Program-made: the position numbers and the translations under genes
In this document: positions 13,650 to 19,943 of the stretch, piece after piece
Position numbering within the stretch: position 1 is the stretch's first letter
Layout: every line of letters starts with the position of its first letter
From: A07HB70 sp964512675
GTDB taxonomy: Archaea > Halobacteriota > Halobacteria > Halobacteriales > Haloferacaceae
Reading direction: 5' to 3'
DNA length: 19,943 bases
Assembly (NCBI GenBank): GCA_964512675.1
Contig: CAZEJR010000030.1
Span: 1 to 19,943 of the forward strand
Notes under the pieces: model-generated
What the model saw: the letters and a program-made list of their open reading frames with translations, nothing else
What the model was told of the DNA's origin: nothing
Databases searched by the model: none

Positions 13650-15995
13650 TCAGTCCTCGAGGAATCGGTCGGGCGTCACCCGGGAGAGCCGGAGCGCGTT
13701 GCCGGTCACGCCGAGGCTCATGCCCATGTCGCCGACCACGACCGCCAGCGCGACGCTCACCAGTCCGAGCGGGACGCCGAGCGCGAGCAGCGCCTTGACC
13801 GCGAGGCTCGACCAGATGTTCTGCCGGATCACGCCGTTTGCCGCGTGCGAGAGCCCGTAGAGGTACGGGAGCTTCCCGAGGTCGTCGCCCATGAGCGCGA
13901 TGTCGGCGGTCTCGATGGCGGTGTCCGTCCCGGCTGCGCCCATCGCGATCCCGACGTCGGCGGTCGCCAGCGCCGGCGCGTCGTTGATCCCGTCGCCGAC
14001 CATCGCGACGTCGCCGTCGGTCGTCTGTAGCTCGGTCACGACGTCGGCCTTCTCCCCCGGCAGGAGGTCGGCCCGGTACTCGTCGACGCCGACGGAGCCG
14101 GCGACCGCGCGAGCCGTCCCCTCGTTGTCGCCGGTCAGCATCACCACGCGCCCGACGCCGAGGGCACGGAGTCGTTCGACCGCCCGCGCCGCGACCGGTC
14201 GCACCTCGTCGGCGACCGCGACGATACCGAGCAGTTCGGTCTCCGTACCGACCAGAACGGCCGTCTGTCCGTCGTTCTCGACCCGCGCGAGCGCGCCGTT
14301 CGCGAGGTCGGCACAGTCGTCCCGCCCGCACTCTCCGCCTGTCGCCGCGGCTGCGCCGCCGTCGGTCCGCAGGTGTGTGTGCGACAGGTCGAACCCGAGC
14401 CGCTCGAACAGGGCGGGCTTGCCGGCGTAGTACGTCTCGCCGTCGACGGTCGCGCGGACACCCTCGCCGGCGATACTCTCGAACGCCTCGACGGGCGCGG
14501 CGTCGTCGACAGCCGCGCGCCCGGCGCGCGCGAGGATCGCCTCGCCGATCGGGTGTTCGCTCCGTCGCTCGAGCGCAGCCGCGTAGCGGAGCACCTCGTC
14601 ACGGGGCACGCCGCCGAGCGGAACCACGTCCGTCACCGCGAGTTCACCCTTCGTGAGCGTCCCCGTCTTGTCGAGGGCGACGACGTCCACGCCGCCAATC
14701 GCCTCAAGGTGGTTGCCGCCCGCTATCAGGACGCCGTTTTTCGCGGCGCTCGTGATCCCGGAGACGACAGAGATGGGCGTCGAGATGACGAACGCACACG
14801 GACAGGCGATGACGAGAAGCGTGAGACCGCGGACGAACCACGTCCGCCAGCCGCCGGCGAACGTGTGCGTGACACCGGCGACCTCGACCGAGCTCCCGGC
14901 GACGATCAGCGGCGGCACGGCAGCCGTCAGAACCGCCAGGACGACCACCGTCGGCGTGTAGTACCCGGCGAAGCGGTCGACGAACTGCTCCTGTTCGGTC
15001 TTGTGCGCCTGGGCGCCCTGCACCATCTCGACCATCTGTGAGAGCGTCGACTCCGAGGCCGGAGCGTCAGACTCGAACTCGAGGTAGCCGTCCTCGGCGA
15101 TCGACCCGGCGTACACCTCGTCGCCGACACGCTTGTCGACGGGGACGCTCTCGCCGGTGATCGGCGACTCGTCGACGGCGCTCTCGCCCTCAACGACCCT
15201 GCCGTCGAGCGGGACCTCCTCGCCGGGGCGGACGACGACCGTCTCGCCGACGGCCACGTCGCCGGCGGGAACGGTCACCTCCTCGCCGTCGCGCCGGACC
15301 GTCGCCTCGTCCGGCGAGAGCTCCATCAGCTCGCGCAGCGAGTCGCGGGCCCGGTCCATCGCGTAGTCCTCGGACAGCTCAGCGACGCTGAACAGGACGG
15401 CCAGCGTCGCGGCCTCGACGAAGTAGCCGATACCGGTCGCGGCGAGGATAGCCGTCCCCATCAGGAGGTCGATGTCGAGGCTCCGGTTCCGCGCCGAGTA
15501 GTAGCCGCTCCGGACGACCGGCGCACCGCTGACGAGCGTCGCGGTCGCGAACAGGACGTCCGCGACGCCGAGCGGGAAGCCGGCGACGCTCGCGACGACG
15601 AGGCGCTGGCCGACGAGAGCGAACTCGAAGAGCAGGCCGACCGTCACGAGCGCCGCGCCGGCCCACGTCTTGATCGCCCGCGGACTGGTCCAGATCTCGG
15701 ACGGGGGCGCGATCTCGGCTGCACCGCCCGACGCTCCGTCGCCCGTGTCGAGCACCTCGTACCCGGCTCGTTCGATCGCGGCGACGACGTCGGCCTCGGT
15801 TGCTCGGTCCGGGTCGTACGCCACCGTCGCCGTCCCCGTCGTCGGTCGGAGCGCGGTCGAGACGACGCCGTCGACCCGCGCGAGGCTCCTGTCGACCGTC
15901 TCCGCGCAGGAGGGACAGTCCATCTCGGGAACCGTGAGGCGGACGCTCGGCTCTCGTCGCCGGTCCGCCGCCGTCCCGTCCGAGTCCGCGGTCAT
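13650..15995 (-). CDS. P1B-type heavy-metal-exporting ATPase (Zn/Cd/Pb class, ZntA/CadA-like)
   Basis: The 781-residue enzyme is complete. It has one N-terminal HMA domain with MDCPSC (Cys27, Cys30), the actuator motif TGESVPVDK, the membrane CPC motif at residues 398-400 in ACPCAFVISTPISVVSG, the phosphorylated Asp442 in DKTGTLTKGE, SEHPIGEA (the HP motif, near 480), and GDGINDAPALATADVGIAMG before the last two helices. The text after CPC and the last-helix GDMGMSLGVTGNALRLSR match the P1B-2 class that exports Zn2+, Cd2+ and Pb2+, rather than Cu+ exporters. An unusual His/Cys-bearing insert is seen at about residues 538-562. ATG 15995 was chosen because the HMA fold starts soon after and CTTATT lies about 28 bases upstream; GTG 16001 is possible. 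No metal-responsive regulator gene is adjacent. Confidence 0.93.
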   Translation of the reverse strand: MTADSDGTAADRRREPSVRLTVPEMDCPSCAETVDRSLARVDGVVSTALRPTTGTATVAYDPDRATEADVVAAIERAGYEVLDTGDGASGGAAEIAPPSEIWTSPRAIKTWAGAALVTVGLLFEFALVGQRLVVASVAGFPLGVADVLFATATLVSGAPVVRSGYYSARNRSLDIDLLMGTAILAATGIGYFVEAATLAVLFSVAELSEDYAMDRARDSLRELMELSPDEATVRRDGEEVTVPAGDVAVGETVVVRPGEEVPLDGRVVEGESAVDESPITGESVPVDKRVGDEVYAGSIAEDGYLEFESDAPASESTLSQMVEMVQGAQAHKTEQEQFVDRFAGYYTPTVVVLAVLTAAVPPLIVAGSSVEVAGVTHTFAGGWRTWFVRGLTLLVIACPCAFVISTPISVVSGITSAAKNGVLIAGGNHLEAIGGVDVVALDKTGTLTKGELAVTDVVPLGGVPRDEVLRYAAALERRSEHPIGEAILARAGRAAVDDAAPVEAFESIAGEGVRATVDGETYYAGKPALFERLGFDLSHTHLRTDGGAAAATGGECGRDDCADLANGALARVENDGQTAVLVGTETELLGIVAVADEVRPVAARAVERLRALGVGRVVMLTGDNEGTARAVAGSVGVDEYRADLLPGEKADVVTELQTTDGDVAMVGDGINDAPALATADVGIAMGAAGTDTAIETADIALMGDDLGKLPYLYGLSHAANGVIRQNIWSSLAVKALLALGVPLGLVSVALAVVVGDMGMSLGVTGNALRLSRVTPDRFLED

Positions 15996-16020
15996 CGCCA
16001 CGAGTAGGCGGGAGACGCCC

Positions 16021-16026
16021 AATAAG
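16021..16026 (-). promoter_or_regulatory. TATA-like element of the metal ATPase gene
   Basis: CTTATT on the minus strand is centred about 28 bases before ATG 15995, consistent with a leaderless or nearly leaderless transcript. Confidence 0.45.
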
Positions 16027-16294
16027 ACTTCGCCGGAGCACGCTGACGGCCAGCCGGTGTCGGACCGCCGGGACGTCGGGACGCCAGGTCGGCGCCAGCC
16101 GTTGCCGTGCCAGAGACACGAGGCCACCGCGTGTGGCGTCGCGCGCCGTGGGCCGTCCACCTGAGGGCTGGGTACCGGACGTCAGGGCGCGTCCGGCTCG
16201 CAGAACGGCGTTCGTGCCCGCGCTGTGGCGAGCCCGGCGTACAGGTCCGTCTGTCCCCGCCGAGCGTACCGAGCCGTCTCACCGGCGCGGCGTC

Positions 16295-16524
16295 GTGAAA
16301 CTGACCGCTGTGCCGAACCCCCGCCCCCGGGCCGAGCGTCGTCGTCGCTCGTCGGACACGTCGCGACGGAGCTCCGGGAGCGGGACACGACCGGAGCCGC
16401 GTCGGGCGTCGTCTGCTGGCTCCCGGCGGGTGTCGAGGACGGCCAGAGCGAGCCGGCTGTAGCCCTCTGGACGGTGACGAGACACCGCAGGTGCGGCGTG
16501 CACGTGCCGTACGGCCCGTCGTAG
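16295..16524 (+). pseudogene. Small coding remnant broken at a poly-C tract
   Basis: The last 60 or so codons before TAG 16522-16524 look like real haloarchaeal coding sequence, with nearly all third positions G or C and a sensible composition. They read SLVGHVATELRERDTTGAAS, then GVVCWLPAGVEDGQSEPAVA, then LWTVTRHRRCGVHVPYGPS. No convincing start lies in that frame. A start with good beginnings (GTG 16295, reading MKLTAVPNP) is in the neighbouring frame, and the change of frame falls in a C-rich tract (16316-16330). This suggests a gene of about 75 codons disrupted by an indel, or a sequencing error in the C run. The product is not recognised. Confidence 0.3.
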
Positions 16525-16554
16525 CCGCGAGACGGGGCACGCCTGGCCGCCGGC

Positions 16555-17592
16555 TCATACGCCGACGATTAGATCTGTGATCCCGGCTGTCTCACCGACA
16601 GCCCACCCGACGAACGCGAGGTAGGCCGTCAGTAGCACGTACGACTCGGTGCTGGTGAGCGACAGATCGGTACGGAGGAAGACGAACAACAGCACCGTCG
16701 CCAGCGTCAACACGCCGAACATCGGTGTCGCGACGGCGAACGAGACCGGAGCACTCCCGCCGATCAACACGCCCACCGGGATCGCGACGAGCAGGTCGAA
16801 CGTGTTTGAGCCGAACACGTTGCCGAGACTCGTCTCGGCCCGCCCGCCCTGTGCCGATCTGATGCTCACGAGAGCGTCCGGAAGGCTAGTCGCGCCCGCG
16901 ACGACGGTGACGCCGGCCAGAAACTCGGGGACGCCGAACGTCGCGTTCAGCCCCTCGACGGCACCGACCAGCAGCTCGACGGCGACGAGAATGGTGACCA
17001 GACCGGCGACGAGTCGCCCCCAGTCGCGCAGCACGGCCACGTCTCCGCCGGCGTCACCGGCGTCGTGGTCGCCGACGTCCTGCCACTGGATGAACAGGTA
17101 GAGCCCGTAGATCGACAGCGGCACCAGCGCCACCGGACGGGTCACGCTCCCGTCCAGAGACCCACCACCGGCGACGGGGTTGTAGATGACCGCGAGCGCG
17201 AGCGTGACGACGAGCGCGGACACCGCTATCATGTAGAACTGGGCCTCCTTGTACACGATCGCGCGGTCCACGGCAAGCGGCTCGCCGGTCGCGATGCCGG
17301 AGAGCGCCGGAATCACCAGGATGTTGAACACGGCAGACCCGACGACTGCGCCGACACCCATTCCGAACGACCCGGTCGTCGCGGTGATCACGACGCTCGC
17401 CAGCTCCGGGAAGCTCGACCCGACCGCGACGACGACGGAGCCCTGGACGACGGCGGGCAGGCCGTAGTACGCCGAGAGGTGTTCTGCAGAGCGTTCGAGC
17501 CAGACGCTCCCGAGCCAGATCAGCACCGTAGCGACGAGTACGGCAACGACGTGTGCGAGCGTCGTGTCCGGCAGGCCCTCGCTCAGGACCAT
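16555..17592 (-). CDS. Sodium/calcium exchanger-family (CaCA) antiporter
   Basis: The 345-residue integral membrane protein shows two inverted alpha repeats, the hallmark of cation/Ca2+ exchangers. Alpha-1 is GSSFPEL at residues 58-64, followed by VVGSAVFNILVIPALSG, and alpha-2 is GATSLPDALVS at 233-243, followed by GNVFGSNTFDLLVAIP. The acidic residue in alpha-1 is Glu63, while in alpha-2 it is Asp239 where Glu is commoner, so ion preference may differ. A hydrophilic loop (about 170-190) separates the halves. It probably expels Ca2+ in exchange for Na+ (or H+), fitting life in high salt. ATG 17592 follows a GGGGGGAGAG purine run about six bases upstream. The frame remains open to 17985, but that part is Arg-rich and not a transporter. 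Confidence 0.88.
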   Translation of the reverse strand: MVLSEGLPDTTLAHVVAVLVATVLIWLGSVWLERSAEHLSAYYGLPAVVQGSVVVAVGSSFPELASVVITATTGSFGMGVGAVVGSAVFNILVIPALSGIATGEPLAVDRAIVYKEAQFYMIAVSALVVTLALAVIYNPVAGGGSLDGSVTRPVALVPLSIYGLYLFIQWQDVGDHDAGDAGGDVAVLRDWGRLVAGLVTILVAVELLVGAVEGLNATFGVPEFLAGVTVVAGATSLPDALVSIRSAQGGRAETSLGNVFGSNTFDLLVAIPVGVLIGGSAPVSFAVATPMFGVLTLATVLLFVFLRTDLSLTSTESYVLLTAYLAFVGWAVGETAGITDLIVGV

Positions 17593-17879
17593 CTCGGCTC
17601 TCCCCCCGGGCCGCCGGGTGACCCGGACCAGAACCGGGCGTCGGCGGGGACGAGACTCGGCGTCTCCCCGAAGACAGCCGGCGACGCGGAGCAGACGGGG
17701 GGACCGGCGGTGTCGCGGGCGACCGCGCTGGTGGCGACGGAGCCGACGCTCGGAGAGCCCGACCCGACAGTCACCCGAACGGCGGGGAGCAGGCCGTAGT
17801 GCGCGCCAGGTCGCTCTGGTCCGGGGCGTTCGCCGCCCGTCCAGGCGACCCCGACTGCGACCTGCACCAGTCCGAACAC
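17583..17879 (-). CDS. Doubtful 98-residue ORF just before the antiporter
   Basis: The ORF starts at GTG 17879, about 31 bases after a GTTATGT element, and ends 10 bases inside the antiporter start, an arrangement seen in coupled genes. The product starts MFGLVQVAVGVAWTGG and is rich in Ser, Pro, Gly and Val with few acidic residues, unlike the other proteins here. It may be a real small gene, a decayed fragment, or simply a long leader for the antiporter mRNA. No family is recognised. Confidence 0.25.
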   Translation of the reverse strand: MFGLVQVAVGVAWTGGERPGPERPGAHYGLLPAVRVTVGSGSPSVGSVATSAVARDTAGPPVCSASPAVFGETPSLVPADARFWSGSPGGPGGEPRWS

Positions 17880-18239
17880 GACAGCCTGTCCGTGTCGCCG
17901 GGAGAGACATAACCCGACCGGTCGACTGCGACGGGTCGGGCGTCGAGCGTCTCGACCGCCGGCGTACCGACGGAGACTCGCTCACCTATCCCGGTGTGGA
18001 CCCGGCCACACGCGGCGTCTCGGTCGCCGGACTGCTGGCCCGTTCCGCCGCGAGGGCACCACACCGTCGCCCGACAGCGCGGGCGTCCCACGACACACGT
18101 CGACTGCCGGACAACGTTCTCCGGCTCGGTCGGCTCCGCTGGACGTGTCGTCGGCCGTCCGAGCACGGCGCACGGGTCGCTGCCAGGTCTGCGACCCCGG
18201 GGAGAGGCGTGGCCGACAGACGAACTACGACCGCCGCAG
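17593..18239. other. Long gap before the antiporter, no firm gene
   Basis: Apart from the doubtful ORF above and a GTTATGT element at 17907-17913, I see no supported gene in these 650 bases. On the minus strand a short protein-like stretch (GIGERVSVGTPAVETLDARP followed by VAVDRSGYVSPGDTD, about bases 18000-17895) runs into the TATA-like site. It shifts frame into the 98-residue ORF, so a decayed gene is possible. Confidence 0.4.
17907..17913 (-). promoter_or_regulatory. TATA-like element upstream of the antiporter
   Basis: GTTATGT on the minus strand is the only A/T-rich element in the gap before the antiporter. It lies about 31 bases before GTG 17879 and 318 bases before ATG 17592, so the antiporter mRNA would carry a leader of nearly 290 bases or the small ORF. 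Confidence 0.35.
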
Positions 18240-18709
18240 TCACTCGACGGTGACCGCCGTCGTCTCTGTCTCGCTGATCGGCAGTTCGACCTCGTCGTCG
18301 ACCGGTTCGCTCGGGCAGTCGGCAGCCGGATGCTCGACCGGCACCGTGTCGCCCGTCCGAGTTCTGCCGTGAACCAGACGTCTTCGTTCACGCCGCTGAC
18401 GTCGTCGGCAGAACGTCTCGTCGGCGGTGCCGTCGCCCGATACGTCCACCCCGAGCCCGCCGCCCTCGTGCTGCGCGGTCTGTACTGTGAACCGATCGCG
18501 GGGGGTAGGTGACACCCACCGACTGCCACTCGCTGTCGATACGGGCGTCGCCCACCGTCGGTCGGAGTGGCTGACTCGTCCGTTCGCCCGCGCTGTCTGC
18601 GAACTCCGTCGGGGCCGGGTCACCACGGCTGTCGCCGCTCTCTCCCGACGAGCAGCCGGTACCGTCGTGGTGGCCGTCACGTACCAGCGGCGGGCATTCT
18701 TCGCCGCAT
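18240..18709 (-). pseudogene. Degenerated Tat/lipobox lipoprotein gene with multiple frameshifts
   Basis: Joining pieces from all three minus-strand frames in order rebuilds a plausible lipoprotein of about 150 residues. It starts MRRRMPAAGT from 18709, where a TGA follows at 18679. Next come VTATTTV in a second frame (18680-18660) and TGCSSGESGD, a lipobox, in a third (from 18660). That frame continues to about 18501 (DARIDSEWQSVGVTYP), then changes to RDRFTVQTAQHEGGGLGVDV and GDGTADETF (18500-18411), then DDVSGVNEDVWFTAELG (18406-18358), then GDTVPVEHPAADCPSEPVDD up to ETETTAVTVE and TGA at 18240. The tail resembles the acidic beta-rich domain with a GDTV-EYPA-NP pattern common in haloarchaeal surface lipoproteins. 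At least five frame changes in 470 bases indicate real decay rather than one error. The original function is unknown. Confidence 0.55.
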
Positions 18710-19041
18710 AGCCGTCGACGATGGCCTGACGCGGTGGCTGGCTGTCGAAGGCAGCACCGCGCTCGTCCGCGTCGGCCGAGAGTGAGAGACAAGGTGCGAG
18801 CCGGTACGAGACGCGAGAGCAGACCAGCAGGGGTGGCACTGGTCCGCGCGACGCGCGTCTAGTCGCCGAACGTCTGGCGTAGACACCGTACGCCACCGAA
18901 CTATTGCCGTTAGACTACTGCTATTTCGAGCCAGTATCACGAGTGCCACGAACAGATATCCGGCCAGACGACGTGTATGAGACGTGAAACGAACACGTGG
19001 AGAACGGAAGTCGATAGAAGACGACGACGCAGTTGTGAGAC
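18710..19041. other. Gap marking the change to A/T-richer sequence
   Basis: No gene is supported here. From about 18890 the A/T content rises visibly, with many GA-, TA- and AT-containing words. Open frames are short and Arg- or Ser-rich. It may be the left edge of an accessory segment, but I found no convincing direct repeats, tRNA fragment or integrase at the border. Confidence 0.4.
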
Positions 19042-19176
19042 GTGGTTGAGATACTGCCGTGGAGTTCGACCCTGTACGACTGCGACGGACGTCGTGGATA
19101 TGTCACAGCGGTCGAGCAGTCTGTGTGTATCCACGGCGGTATCTACGTTGACCGACGAACGGACAGAGTAGTGTAG
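19042..19176 (+). CDS. Possible 44-residue ORF
   Basis: GTG 19042 opens a 44-codon frame reading MVEILPWSSTLYDCDGRRGY, then VTAVEQSVCIHGGIYVDRRT and DRVV before TAG. The balanced composition, with an acidic start and no Arg runs, is better than that of the other two frames. A CGATAGAAG word near 19013-19019 could be a weak TATA-like site. It is directly upstream of the small membrane protein gene on the same strand. It could also be the 3' end of a truncated gene. Evidence is weak and no family is recognised. Confidence 0.2.
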   Translation: MVEILPWSSTLYDCDGRRGYVTAVEQSVCIHGGIYVDRRTDRVV

Positions 19177-19198
19177 CCGTACTCAGGAGGACCCGGAG

Positions 19199-19447
19199 GT
19201 GGACTGGTGGAAACGGCTGTTCGATGCAGACCGACTGATACCAATCGTACTTGGATCTGTAGGCGGAACGACGTGGGTGGTTCTCGCGTCTCAAGATACA
19301 GGCGAGAGCGCAGTCTCCATCGGGTCGGTCAGCGTGAACCCGCTTCAGTTGGGACTCGGGTGTGCGTGCTTTGCTCTCTCGGGAGTTCTCCTGATCGGGT
19401 ACGTCTGTCTCTATCGAGACGGAAATCCGTACGAGTATCTCCCGTGA
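19199..19447 (+). CDS. Small two-helix membrane protein (82 aa)
   Basis: GTG 19199 is preceded by AGGAGG (19185-19190) with eight-base spacing, an uncommonly good ribosome-binding site for this window. The product starts MDWWKRLFDADRLIPIVLGS and has two hydrophobic segments, about residues 13-30 and 48-70 (LQLGLGCACFALSGVLLIGYV). A short polar loop with SQDTGESAVSIGSVSVNP joins them, and it ends in YRDGNPYEYLP. Codon use is less G/C-biased than upstream genes. No family is recognised; similar tiny membrane proteins are frequent next to accessory genes in haloarchaea. Confidence 0.6.
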   Translation: MDWWKRLFDADRLIPIVLGSVGGTTWVVLASQDTGESAVSIGSVSVNPLQLGLGCACFALSGVLLIGYVCLYRDGNPYEYLP

Positions 19448-19606
19448 TAGGTGGAGCGAACCCTCCTCGACCGTCCGTGACGAAGCGGGAATCACCTCGA
19501 CCACCTCAAGGGTGTCACAGAAGAGCTCACACACCGACGGTTTCGAGTCCGAGCTGTCGGTAGAGACAGCCGATAGAACTACTCTTCGAACAGAGTATTC
19601 CGGGAT

Positions 19607-19943
19607 ATGGCCGAAGTAGTGCCGGCGAAGCAAAAAATAGAGAAGGGGAAGACGGAGCGGCTCAGGGAGTGGATGGAGGAGATCACCGAGAGAGAAGCAG
19701 AGGCGGTTGAAACGCTGAAGAGCGAGGGAATGCACTCGGAGACTGCGTTTATCGAACAGACGGAGGAGAGCGACTTTCTGATTTACTGTATGAAGGCGGA
19801 CAGCATCGAACAGGTGTATGAATCGTTCGAGGACTCATCGCACGACATCGATCAAGAGCACAAGCAGGTCATGTCTGCTGTGCTCGAAAGCGGAGAAAAC
19901 GTCGGTGACTACGAACTGCTCTATCACTTGGAAAATCCCGAGT
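19607..19943 (+). CDS. DUF6176-like protein, N-terminal 112 residues (3' end outside window)
   Basis: The frame from ATG 19607 stays open to the window end. The protein is soluble, very rich in Glu and Lys, and helical. Phrases such as EKGKTERLREWMEEI, REAEAVETLKSEGMHSETAF, ESDFLIYCMKADSIEQVYES and SSHDIDQEHKQVMSAVLESG match my memory of the haloarchaeal DUF6176 family, single-domain proteins of about 110-120 residues with a ferredoxin-like-size core. If so, only a few residues are missing. Codon use (ATA, AGA, AAA, GTT, TTG) is strikingly A/T-richer than in the left three quarters of the window, suggesting separate origin. No function is established. A weak CGATAGAAC word at 19571-19579 could be its TATA element. 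Confidence 0.6.
   Translation, partial: MAEVVPAKQKIEKGKTERLREWMEEITEREAEAVETLKSEGMHSETAFIEQTEESDFLIYCMKADSIEQVYESFEDSSHDIDQEHKQVMSAVLESGENVGDYELLYHLENPE

Larger units (their letters stand above)
15996..16554. other. Long gap with a TATA-like element and possible degraded coding sequence
   Basis: No intact gene is supported in this 559-base gap. The first 35 bases hold the metal-ATPase promoter region. The right half carries plus-strand sequence that looks coding but broken, described separately. Other open frames here are Arg-rich and unlike haloarchaeal proteins. Confidence 0.6.

Noticed and set aside
12484..14331. A 615-codon minus-strand frame running across the permease, the small membrane protein gene and part of the metal ATPase
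   Set aside because: It is Arg/Gly/Asp-rich low-complexity text out of frame with three supported genes, with no recognisable motif.
19553..19570. Stem-loop with GCTGTC/GACAGC arms and a six-base loop
   Set aside because: A 6-bp stem with no following T-run is too weak to call a terminator, and such hairpins are frequent by chance.
19103..19735. A 210-codon minus-strand frame at the right end
   Set aside because: It covers two plus-strand genes that have better starts and compositions. It is rich in Leu, Ser, Arg and Cys with no domain.
1..19943. CRISPR arrays, tRNA or rRNA genes, insertion sequences, integrases, restriction or other defence cassettes
   Set aside because: No regularly spaced repeats, no cloverleaf-like conserved arms and no transposase or nuclease motifs were seen on reading both strands. 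The right-end segment is too short in this window to judge what system it belongs to.

Overview
The window is very GC-rich for most of its length. It encodes proteins rich in Asp and Glu, many genes start at GTG, and several have an A/T-rich TATA-like element 25-29 bases before the start codon, the pattern of leaderless transcripts. Together with a complete bacterioruberin (C50 carotenoid) gene set and a PGF-CTERM surface protein, this points to a haloarchaeon (class Halobacteria), most likely chromosomal DNA. I could not run any search, so family names come from motifs and remembered family features.

Layout. 1-861: the 3' end of a B12-dependent ribonucleotide reductase and a 40-residue CPxCG zinc-finger protein. 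900-5327: the carotenoid block. crtB (phytoene synthase, +) faces a tight leftward operon crtD-lyeJ-cruF, which turns lycopene-type C40 carotenoids into bacterioruberin. 5617-8193: a ZIP-like membrane protein, a two-gene unit (PGF-CTERM surface protein and a two-helix membrane protein), and a short UspA-like protein. 8425-10344: a leftward pair (alpha/beta-hydrolase fold protein lacking its nucleophile, and a 114-residue conserved-looking protein) divergent from a SAM methyltransferase. 10376-13029: a secreted CARDB-type protein translationally coupled to a MacB/FtsX-type ABC permease, with no ATPase gene beside them. 13011-15995: a small membrane protein and a P1B-type Zn/Cd-exporting ATPase. 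16555-17592: a Na+/Ca2+ exchanger-family antiporter.

The right end differs. From about 16000 to 18900 the spaces between genes are long and hold decayed coding sequence. The clearest case is a Tat/lipobox lipoprotein shattered by several frameshifts (18240-18709). From about 18900 to the end the base composition becomes distinctly more A/T-rich and codon use changes (AGA, ATA, AAA, TTG). This part carries a small two-helix membrane protein and a DUF6176-like gene cut off by the window edge, so it looks like an accessory segment.

I found no CRISPR array, tRNA, rRNA, insertion sequence or defence cassette. The most interesting observations are a possible leaderless 16-codon leader ORF ending across the crtB start codon, a ZIP-like protein without its acidic metal ligands, an alpha/beta-hydrolase without its catalytic Ser or His, a permease without an ATPase, and the decayed genes on the right side.
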